Positions 1-5,088 of a DNA stretch of 7,600 nt are shown here, piece by piece (position 1 is the stretch's first letter; each line of letters starts with the position of its first letter). The notes under the pieces were generated by a model. It was not told where the DNA came from. It saw only the letters and a program-made list of their open reading frames with translations, and did no database searches. This DNA is from Caldora sp. SIO3E6 (GTDB lineage Bacteria > Cyanobacteriota > Cyanobacteriia > Cyanobacteriales > Coleofasciculaceae), in NCBI GenBank assembly GCA_010672185.1, contig JAAHHL010000302.1:1-7600 (forward strand), written 5' to 3'. The position numbers and the translations under genes are program-made.

Positions 1-138
1 GACTGCCAAGATAAATTATCTATCTCTTTCCAAAATCGATGCCCTTTCTTAATAATGTGTTTTTCTGCTAGTAACATTACTGTCTGGCGAGGCTCACGCT
101 GGTTGCATATTGTGAAAGCTTCATGTCCAATGATAGCA
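1..138 (-). CDS. Possible partial or broken coding region running off the left edge
   Basis: On the minus strand one frame stays open from a TAG just upstream of this span to the window edge. It reads in part VIYAIIGHEAFTIC, then QREPRQTVMLLAEKH and KKGHRFWKEIDN. The other two minus frames close quickly here. The composition looks protein-like and the codons are ordinary, but I do not recognise the family. No convincing start codon precedes the readable part: the first ATG falls at the M of VMLLAEKH. Either the true N-terminus was lost, perhaps when the adjacent MITE-like element arrived, or the frame is fortuitous. Low confidence. Confidence 0.3.
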
Positions 139-179
139 TAGATGACAAAGTTTGACTATATTTTTAATGAAACTTTACG

Positions 180-303
180 ATACCAAATCCGGTATCGATA
201 TACCCGCTATGCCCACATTATTGTAGAGACGTTTCATGAAACGTCCCAGAGCAAGATTTCACGGTTTGCTCAAAACGGCTCTATTGTAAACCGGATTTGG
301 TAT
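180..303. mobile_element. MITE-like element with 14-bp terminal inverted repeats
   Basis: ATACCAAATCCGGT at 180-193 is matched exactly in inverted orientation at 290-303, giving a 124-bp unit with perfect 14-bp ends. If the outer TA on each side is read as a target duplication, the core would run CCAAATCC to GGATTTGG, as expected for elements mobilised by IS630/Tc1-type transposases (inference). An 18-nt perfect palindrome, GACGTTTCATGAAACGTC, lies inside at 228-245; related palindromes are frequent in cyanobacterial intergenic DNA. The right end is 14 nt from the hydrolase stop codon, so its folded RNA could influence that transcript's 3' end. There is no room for a transposase. A further copy of the end motif (ATACCAAATCC) occurs at 6088-6098. 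Confidence 0.6.
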
Positions 304-317
304 AAGTTAGAATCCTG

Positions 318-1436
318 TCAGGATAAGTCCTGAAAAAACCCTTCTATGCTCTGTTTCCATTGTTGTTGATCAACGGTAACCAATAAATCATGTCCTGCGG
401 TAGGGAATACAACTAGTTGTTTAGCACCACGGAAATTCTGGAGTAACTCTTCAATCTCTGTCATCTTTGTCCACTTATCTTGCTTACCCTGAAAGACTAA
501 GGTGGGACAGTTAACTTGTTTAGCATAAGTAACTGGATTGTGAGCAAAGCCATTAAAACCTTGTTGCAGGCTACCCCAAAAAATCAGTAACTCAGAGGTG
601 GGAAAAGCAGGAAAATCGATCGCTTGCCAGCGACTCCTAACCGCATTGAGCAGTCGAGCAAAGGGCAGCTCTAGAATAATAGCATCGGGTTCAATATTTT
701 CCTGAGCGATCGCTTGAAGAATGGCAGCGGTTCCCATGGAAACCCCGTAGAGTATTAGTGGTGGTTGGAGATTTAATTGCTCAGCCTGATTAACCACCGT
801 AGCAACATCCTGACTTTCCCGGAAACCCAGAGTGGTGGTATTGCCACTCGAACCCCCTACACCTCGAAAGTCTACCAATAAAGTGTCGTAGTTTAACTCA
901 TTAAATACCTTAGCCGGTGCTAGCAGTTGTTTGCCCTTACTGCCTCCATTACCAGGAAATAACAATACTGTTCCCTGAGATAAGGAGTTTTGAGCAGGGA
1001 TTAACCAAGTTTCCAACCACTCATTAGGAGTAATCGGTAGACGATGGGTGACATATTCGAGTCCCATATCTGTAGGAACCCTAGAGTTAATTGGTCGAGG
1101 CAGACCTAGGCTCAACTCTCCCGGAGAGCTAAAATGAGTTACAGTGTAAGCACCAACATACGCGATCGCATTAATTCCGACAAAAGCGATTACCATACCT
1201 CGCACCAGCCACTTCTGCTGTTGTCTGCCCCATCCCCAACCCATTAATAAACAGGCAATGCCACCACTACCCAGGAAAACAATTATGTCTTTCCAGGGTA
1301 ATTGCCAAGGATTAAGAATACCAGTGTGATTTAATACATATAGAGCCACAAGTAACTCTAGGGAAATCATCAAGGATGTAGTACCGGTTTGCCTGAGCAG
1401 TTTTTGTACCCTTGAGGGAGGTTTTTTAATTATCAA
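318..1436 (-). CDS. Membrane-anchored alpha/beta hydrolase
   Basis: A 372-residue alpha/beta-hydrolase-fold protein with a hydrophobic N-terminal region that looks like three membrane segments (about residues 20-38, 51-68 and 79-100), followed by the catalytic domain. Visible motifs are the FPGNGG oxyanion-type loop (160-165), DFRGVGGSSG after strand 4, the nucleophile elbow GVSMG with Ser233, the acid Asp320 in GKQDKW, and the base His349 in AGHD. This is a complete Ser-Asp-His set. The family includes serine peptidases, esterases and thioesterases, and the substrate cannot be read from sequence. The longest frame starts with TTG at 1436, inside a heptamer repeat and without a ribosome-binding site. 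The first ATG (1370, Met23) is an alternative that would trim the first membrane segment. The true start is unresolved. Confidence 0.85.
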   Translation of the reverse strand: MIIKKPPSRVQKLLRQTGTTSLMISLELLVALYVLNHTGILNPWQLPWKDIIVFLGSGGIACLLMGWGWGRQQQKWLVRGMVIAFVGINAIAYVGAYTVTHFSSPGELSLGLPRPINSRVPTDMGLEYVTHRLPITPNEWLETWLIPAQNSLSQGTVLLFPGNGGSKGKQLLAPAKVFNELNYDTLLVDFRGVGGSSGNTTTLGFRESQDVATVVNQAEQLNLQPPLILYGVSMGTAAILQAIAQENIEPDAIILELPFARLLNAVRSRWQAIDFPAFPTSELLIFWGSLQQGFNGFAHNPVTYAKQVNCPTLVFQGKQDKWTKMTEIEELLQNFRGAKQLVVFPTAGHDLLVTVDQQQWKQSIEGFFQDLS

Positions 1437-1461
1437 TTATCCATTATCCATTATTCATTGG
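1434..1461. repeat. Short heptanucleotide tandem repeat (CCATTAT type)
   Basis: Four consecutive 7-mers are visible: CAATTAT, CCATTAT, CCATTAT and TCATTGG. Tandem heptamers of this sort (STRR) are typical of filamentous cyanobacterial intergenic DNA. The array abuts the first codon of the longest hydrolase frame, which argues against the TTG start at 1436. Confidence 0.6.
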
Positions 1462-1528
1462 TAAGTGCTACAAGAGTGGGTTACTAATTTTCGGATAAGT
1501 TAATGGGAGTTAATCTTTTAAAAAACAA

Positions 1529-1611
1529 GGCAGTCCCAATGAAAAATTTTTTTCACCACCATGCATGAAAATCCCTCTCGACCCGTCCCCGCGTCCCCGC
1601 GTCCCCGCGTC
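1529..1611 (+). repeat. Left copy of an 83-nt inverted repeat
   Basis: This segment starts GGCAGTCCCAATGAAAAA, passes through TTTCACCACCATGCATGAAAA, and ends in three GTCCCCGC octamers (1585-1608). The reverse complement of 7363-7445 matches it at 75 of 83 positions by my hand alignment, without gaps. The AT-rich part contains a near-palindrome (TGAAAAA/TTTTTTTCA). It lies between xisI and the hydrolase gene and codes for nothing apparent. Confidence 0.75.
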
Positions 1612-1648
1612 TCTTTCAAGTCAGAGGGCAATGGACGCAGAGAAGTTT

Positions 1649-1984
1649 TTATACTGCTGCGAATTCTGTAAACTGACGTAAACGGGGGGGATGAAAAGCT
1701 AGGACAATATCTTCACGAGGTACTCCTGCTTGTAGCAACTCAGTGGCAATACCGTCTTCAGTCCAGTCTTCTTCAATCCAGATTTTTTGGTCTTTCAAAC
1801 GAAGGTGGATGACATTACGTTTGATGCGTCTGTCTTGATACCACCCCATTTTGAGGAGAAGATACTGTTCATGAATGGGGTCGAGTAGTAAGACAGATTC
1901 AATATCGGGGTTACCGGAGCTAAGCTGGTGATATTCTTCTAAAACTTTCTGGATTAGGTTTCGATAATGGTTGAGTTTATCCAT
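1649..1984 (-). CDS. xisI: XisI-family protein (fdxN element excision controlling factor homologue)
   Basis: The 111-residue product matches the full expected length of the XisI family: MDKLNHYRNLIQKVL at the N-terminus, KMGWYQDRR near 45-53, VIHLRLKDQKIWIEEDWTE in the middle, then GIATELLQAGVPREDIVLAF and a RQFTEF end. In Anabaena, XisH and XisI are needed with the recombinase XisF for excision of the fdxN element. Many cyanobacteria carry further xisH-xisI pairs whose function is unclear. I chose the ATG at 1984 because it fits the family N-terminus and is preceded by AGGAG (minus strand). The frame is open further upstream to 2098, but that part is CRISPR spacer and repeat DNA. No xisH partner is present upstream, where it normally sits; the CRISPR locus occupies that place. 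Confidence 0.85.
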   Translation of the reverse strand: MDKLNHYRNLIQKVLEEYHQLSSGNPDIESVLLLDPIHEQYLLLKMGWYQDRRIKRNVIHLRLKDQKIWIEEDWTEDGIATELLQAGVPREDIVLAFHPPRLRQFTEFAAV

Positions 1985-1995
1985 TTTTGAATGAT

Positions 1996-2000
1996 CTCCT
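1996..2000 (-). promoter_or_regulatory. Ribosome-binding site of xisI
   Basis: AGGAG on the minus strand lies 11 nt before the ATG at 1984. It supports that start over the longer in-frame extension, whose upstream ATG is inside a CRISPR repeat with a purine run directly touching it and no usable spacing. Confidence 0.5.
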
Positions 2001-2036
2001 GGCTCAAAGTAACAAAGCTCAAATAGATTCAATTCA

Positions 2037-2113
2037 GTTTCCATCTCCTCGCGGAGAAGAGTGAGTTGTAACTCTCTATAGAATCTGCTAGGAAGCAAAT
2101 CTATAACACGTTT
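2037..2113 (-). CRISPR. Leader-distal block of the array beyond the intron
   Basis: This block contains the last full repeat (2037-2072), one 37-nt spacer (2073-2109) and the 4-nt fragment of the split repeat (2110-2113, AAAC on the minus strand). It is separated from the rest of the array by the intron, so the last crRNA can be made only if transcription crosses the intron. The terminal repeat shows no decay, and xisI begins 52 nt beyond it. Confidence 0.9.
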
Positions 2114-2187
2114 ATAGGGTAGGGCAGGGATATCACTATCCCCTTCCCCCCGACTAACCGGACAAGCAAGTTACCAAGCATCCGGCT
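2114..2187 (-). ncRNA. Group II intron domains V and VI
   Basis: Domain V spans 2156-2187. It has AGCCGGA pairing with TCCGGTT (one G-U), the catalytic AGC at its 5' end, a two-sided bulge region and a GUAA (GNRA) tetraloop at the tip. The upper helix GCUUG/CUUGC contains two tandem U-U oppositions. Domain VI follows, with a GGGATA/TATCCC hairpin (2127-2142) closed by GTGA. The candidate bulged branch-point adenosine is opposite 2120, seven nucleotides from the intron's last base, the usual distance. The final base of the intron is opposite 2114. Confidence 0.85.
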
Positions 2188-2202
2188 ATTGCAAATCCAT
2201 CG

Positions 2203-3957
2203 CTACCAAAGACTCAATACCTCGTCTTCAGACTCATGCCCTACTGAGTGTACTGCTTGATGGCAATTAGGCACAGCTACCTTGCCTTCAGACTGTCGCC
2301 CTACTAAGTGTAACTGTTGGTGACAGAAGTAATGCATCAATTCCAGGTTGTCGTAACTATCGTCACCACCCTGAGCACGAGGGATTATGTGGTGTTTCTG
2401 TATCGGTTCGCCATTGAATAACGAGGCTTGACAGACAGGACACTTATACCCTTGCTTTCGGGCTAACTTTTGGTAACTTGGAATTAATTGGAAAGATTTT
2501 CTCTTCCGCCGATTCTCCCAATATACCTGTAAATTGGGGTCGTCTGGTGAGGCATCACCTTTGACCATAGTATGTCTGATAATGTTGAACCAACTAAACT
2601 TAAGTAGGTATTGACCGGTTTGCTTGTCGCCAAACACCCAATAGTCATTCCTCTTCTTATTTAGCCTTCCCCAATATTTGTGATGGAGCCAACCTCGGCT
2701 CTTCTTGGGATGCATTCGATGGGCGTACCTTCTGGCTCTCACAAACATCCAATTGTCAAGTTGATGGAATATTTGTGAGGCAACTGCATTACGGTAATAA
2801 TTAGCGACCCCACGAATAATCGGGTTGAGTTTACCTATCAAATAATTAACATTACTGCTTTTATTTTCTAGCCAAACCTGTCTCAATTTATTCCGTATTT
2901 CTTGCAAAGATTCTTTACTGGGCTTGATGAGGACTTTGCGTCCCAATCTGGTATTATGGTCACTATACCATCTGATATTAAAACCTAAAAAGTTGAACCC
3001 CTGACTTAAGTGTACTATGTGAGTTTTAGGCTCAGATAGAGCCAAACCCTTAGTAGTGAGCCAGTTAGACAAAATCTCTTTTGTCCGGAGGGCATCCTCT
3101 CGGGTTTTACAGAAAACCACCAAGTCATCAGCATATCTAACTAGACCACGGTTACCAAGAGTATGACCGTTGTTGTCATAGCGAATGCCGAGCGCTTCTT
3201 CTAATCCATGCAAGGCAATATTAGCCAAAAGTGGGGAAATTATCCCACCTTGAGGCACACCGGCTTCTGTATCGTAAAACACACCTTTATCTACATAACC
3301 TGCTGTGAGCCACTGTTGAATTAACTTTCTAGCCGGAAAGTTTCCGAGGACTTGGAGTAATGGTTCATGAGCGATATTATCGAAGCAACCCTCAATATCC
3401 GCATCCACCACCCAAGATTTGGTTGAGTTGGCTTTGGACATTGAATGTATTCTCCCAATAGCATCATGTACTCCTCTGCCGGGACGGAAGCCGTAGGATG
3501 TTCTCTCGAATTGTGCTTCCCAAAAGGGTTCCAAGGCATTTTTGATTATTGCCTGGAAGCACCTATCAAGGATACAAGGAATTCCGAGAGGGCGTTGTTT
3601 TCCGTTGGATTTACGGATATAGACCCGTTTTACTGGTAGTGGCTTTCCCGGTGAGCACATAGTGAGTACATCAACCAGTGTGCTCCTAGTTTCCGGTGTT
3701 AATACCAGCAATTTATCCACACCTGCTGTTTTCTTGCCAGCATTTTGTTGTGTGACTCTTCTAACAGCGAGTACAATGTTAGAATAACTACGCATGAGTA
3801 GTTTTTGAAGGTTACGTACCCTCTTTAAGTCACCATCTCTGGTCGCCTTGAAAATTCTTTGTCTGAGTCGCCTAACTACCCGATTGGCATTTTTCCACTT
3901 GATATGGTTCCAATCAGTAGTTCTGTAGGTTACATTCACAACCGTAGATTGCATCAT
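2203..3957 (-). CDS. ltrA: Group II intron reverse transcriptase/maturase with HNH endonuclease
   Basis: This 584-residue intron-encoded protein helps the intron RNA fold and splice, then nicks and reverse-transcribes the target DNA during retrohoming. Domains in order: RT0/N-terminal extension (about 1-105); palm and fingers with the first catalytic Asp region VVDADIEGCFD (183-193), VPQGGIISPLLANI (234-247) and the YADD active site (275-278); a maturase (domain X) region with LNPIIRGVANYYRN (about 377-390); and a C-terminal HNH domain with CPVC (506-509), HH at 522-523, DNLELMHYFCH (536-546) and His550. All key residues are present. The ATG at 3957 is preceded by AGGGA at a 6-nt distance (minus strand). 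The ORF lies in domain IV and stops 15 nt before domain V. Its last 40 residues are an imperfect 20-residue duplication, listed separately. The symbol is by family analogy only. Confidence 0.93.
   Translation of the reverse strand: MMQSTVVNVTYRTTDWNHIKWKNANRVVRRLRQRIFKATRDGDLKRVRNLQKLLMRSYSNIVLAVRRVTQQNAGKKTAGVDKLLVLTPETRSTLVDVLTMCSPGKPLPVKRVYIRKSNGKQRPLGIPCILDRCFQAIIKNALEPFWEAQFERTSYGFRPGRGVHDAIGRIHSMSKANSTKSWVVDADIEGCFDNIAHEPLLQVLGNFPARKLIQQWLTAGYVDKGVFYDTEAGVPQGGIISPLLANIALHGLEEALGIRYDNNGHTLGNRGLVRYADDLVVFCKTREDALRTKEILSNWLTTKGLALSEPKTHIVHLSQGFNFLGFNIRWYSDHNTRLGRKVLIKPSKESLQEIRNKLRQVWLENKSSNVNYLIGKLNPIIRGVANYYRNAVASQIFHQLDNWMFVRARRYAHRMHPKKSRGWLHHKYWGRLNKKRNDYWVFGDKQTGQYLLKFSWFNIIRHTMVKGDASPDDPNLQVYWENRRKRKSFQLIPSYQKLARKQGYKCPVCQASLFNGEPIQKHHIIPRAQGGDDSYDNLELMHYFCHQQLHLVGRQSEGKVAVPNCHQAVHSVGHESEDEVLSLW
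2206..2325 (-). repeat. Tandem 60-nt duplication in the 3' end of the maturase gene
   Basis: Residues 545-564 (CHQQLHLVGRQSEGKVAVPN) and 565-584 (CHQAVHSVGHESEDEVLSLW) are consecutive diverged copies of one 20-residue unit, covering 2266-2325 and 2206-2265. The DNA also aligns, for example TTCAGACT...GCCCTACT in both copies on the plus strand. The first copy contains the terminal zinc-ligand-like CHxxxH of the HNH domain, so the second repeats a Cys-His-His pattern as a tail. Confidence 0.75.
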
Positions 3958-4545
3958 AACTTTTCCCTGACAGTTCGGTTTCCTTGCATCGAGTTCAAGG
4001 GATTCACATGCTACACGTCAGCACTCTTTCGAGTCGGTTTATTAAACCTATCTGCCCAGTTATGATTTCGGGGTTTGCCGTTAAGCACAGCAGCTTTCGC
4101 TTCTTGTAGCTTCTCACACCCACTGGGGGATTCAAACTAATAAATTATTGTTTTTACTTACCGCATCGAACCTAGCCGTAAGACCCCATTGGGGTTCCTT
4201 CATATCACACACAAGAGATACAGCCGTGTTGGGTTCCTTCTATACACCGGGGGCATATTGATGTCCTATATTCCGAAGATGGGACGGAATATCTAACCCC
4301 ATTTACCGTTTCAGCCGTTTTCAGTAGTTCCGCATCACGGTGCCTCAACGAAGATTCACTTGCGTTAACCCAAACATGGCTTTACCTTAGCACTACGTCC
4401 ATCTTTTCGGCTGACAGATTTGGCGCATTTCCCTCTAGCTTTGAGACATCTTGGTTACCCATGATGCCCCTTTGGGCAGGTACTGGCTTAGACATTAGCC
4501 TGGAGTGTTTTACCACTCACTCTAGTGTGCGACTGATAGTCGCAC
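3958..4545 (-). ncRNA. Group II intron 5' ribozyme region (domains I-III)
   Basis: This 588-nt stretch without a real gene is the 5' part of the ribozyme. It opens with GTGCGACTATCAGTCGCAC, a hairpin at the extreme 5' end, followed by ACTAGAGTGAGTGGTAAAAC. Short plus-strand ORFs here have no protein-like character. I did not derive the full domain I fold. The region must contain the exon-binding sites, and one candidate EBS1 is given separately. Confidence 0.8.
4277..4282 (-). other. Candidate EBS1 of the group II intron
   Basis: CCATCT on the minus strand, nucleotides 264-269 of the intron, is complementary over six bases to AGATGG, the last six nucleotides of the 5' exon (the CRISPR repeat). 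Position and length fit EBS1 in bacterial introns. I could not find a convincing EBS2 by eye, so this remains a single-pairing candidate. Confidence 0.45.
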
Positions 4546-4803
4546 CCATCTCCTCGCGGAGAAGAGTGAGTTGTAACTCAAAGCAAGCTCATGCAGCTAG
4601 TCTAGCGCACTGTGTCAGGTTTCCATCTCCTCGCGGAGAAGAGTGAGTTGTAACTTTTTGATGTCCCACAAACATTTGTTTCGACAGATCCAAAAGTTTC
4701 CATCTCCTCGCGGAGAAGAGTGAGTTGTAACCGTGCAGAATATAAGAAGCTTTCAAAACTTCGTAAAGTTTCCATCTCCTCGCGGAGAAGAGTGAGTTGT
4801 AAC
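4546..4803 (-). CRISPR. Leader-proximal block of the array
   Basis: This block holds three complete repeats (4619-4654, 4696-4731, 4768-4803), the 32-nt major part of the split repeat (4546-4577), and spacers of 41, 41 and 36 nt. It lies upstream of the intron in the predicted direction of transcription, so its three crRNAs need no splicing. The spacers share no visible similarity with the rest of the window. Confidence 0.93.
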
Positions 4804-5016
4804 CCCTCGCTTTGAAACCTGCTCCCAGTATAGCATCTAGAAGCCGTTTTCGACCAATCCCAAAAAATTAGTACAAAGTACTCGATACACTCCTAAAAAA
4901 ACCGCTGAAATCCTTACAGGGCAAGGGAACGAGCGATCCAACGAAAGAATGAGGGTTTCAGCGATTTTCGGAACCGGTCGCATAATGTTACATTTCCTTA
5001 ATATATACTGCTGAAA
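4804..5016 (-). promoter_or_regulatory. Probable CRISPR leader
   Basis: This 213-nt AT-rich, apparently non-coding stretch adjoins the repeat end that should be leader-proximal given the GAAAC-ending repeat orientation. It carries an inverted pair, CGCTGAAATCC at 4903-4913 and GGGTTTCAGCG at 4953-4963 (10 of 11 positions complementary), and a small palindrome AGTACAAAGTACT (4870-4882). These could be binding or integration-anchoring sites, which is inference. A 74-codon minus-strand frame crosses it but starts in a GC-rich simple repeat and looks spurious. Confidence 0.55.
4827..4857 (-). promoter_or_regulatory. Candidate promoter of the CRISPR array
   Basis: On the minus strand TATACT (4827-4832) resembles a -10 box. 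TTGGTC (4852-4857) is a weak -35-like match at a long 19-nt spacing. Transcription would begin near 4820, about 17 nt before the first repeat, a sensible place for pre-crRNA. Only the -10 is persuasive. Confidence 0.35.
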
Positions 5017-5019
5017 TTG

Positions 5020-5059
5020 GACGCGGAGACGCGGGGAAGCGGGGACACGGAGACGAGGC
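5020..5059 (+). repeat. Degenerate GC-rich octamer array
   Basis: Five consecutive 8-mers of GACGCGGG type occur: GACGCGGA, GACGCGGG, GAAGCGGG, GACACGGA and GACGAGGC. They belong to the same octamer family as the GC-rich ends of the 83-nt inverted repeats. The array lies between the CRISPR leader and the 3' end of the NlpC/P60 gene. Confidence 0.6.
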
Positions 5060-5088
5060 AAGGGGGCTTAAGCTCCTTGTTACAGCTG

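Larger units (their letters stand above)
2114..4545 (-). mobile_element. Group II intron, 2432 nt, complete, inserted in a CRISPR repeat
   Basis: The minus-strand 5' end reads GTGCGACTATCAGTCGCAC, matching the group II GUGYG start and forming a perfect 8-bp hairpin. The 3' end reads CCTACCCTAT, fitting the usual terminal AY. Between them lie about 588 nt for domains I-III, an intact maturase gene in domain IV, and recognisable domains V and VI. Removing 2114-4545 joins 32 nt and 4 nt into a perfect CRISPR repeat, which fixes both boundaries to the base. The domain order and HNH-bearing protein suggest the chloroplast-like (CL) class common in cyanobacteria; the class is inferred. Nothing indicates degeneration, so the element may still splice and move. 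Confidence 0.93.
2037..4803 (-). CRISPR. CRISPR array, 5 repeats and 4 spacers, interrupted by a group II intron
   Basis: The 36-nt repeat on the minus strand begins GTTACAACTC and ends GATGGAAAC. Copies lie at 2037-2072, 2110-2113 plus 4546-4577 (split), 4619-4654, 4696-4731 and 4768-4803, all identical. Spacers are 2073-2109 (37 nt), 4578-4618 (41), 4655-4695 (41) and 4732-4767 (36). The repeat holds a short hairpin, TCTCC-GCGA-GGAGA, followed by ATGGAAAC, the expected 8-nt crRNA handle; GAAAC ends are common in type I-D and type III cyanobacterial repeats. This places transcription on the minus strand with the leader to the right of 4803. The variable spacer length is also more usual in type III or I-D systems. 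No cas gene is in the window, so the type is an inference. Confidence 0.95.

Noticed and set aside
142..333. Plus-strand 63-codon frame
   Set aside because: Most of it is the MITE-like element with its palindromes and it overlaps the end of the hydrolase gene.
1985..2098. N-terminal extension of XisI to 149 residues
   Set aside because: The added 38 residues are translated from a CRISPR spacer, a CRISPR repeat and trailer DNA, and do not fit the family; the ATG at 1984 with AGGAG upstream gives the normal XisI length.
2203..3957. Reverse transcriptase near CRISPR as an RT-Cas1 spacer-acquisition system or a retron
   Set aside because: The protein has the maturase domain and HNH of an intron-encoded protein and lies in domain IV of a complete group II intron with exact boundaries. 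There is no Cas1 fusion and no retron msr/msd.
4461..4646. Plus-strand 61-codon frame spanning the intron 5' end and CRISPR repeats
   Set aside because: It is antisense to the ribozyme and reads through CRISPR repeats and spacers.
4837..5061. Minus-strand 74-codon frame over the CRISPR leader
   Set aside because: It starts inside the GC-rich octamer array, has no ribosome-binding site and no recognisable motif; the region is better explained as leader.
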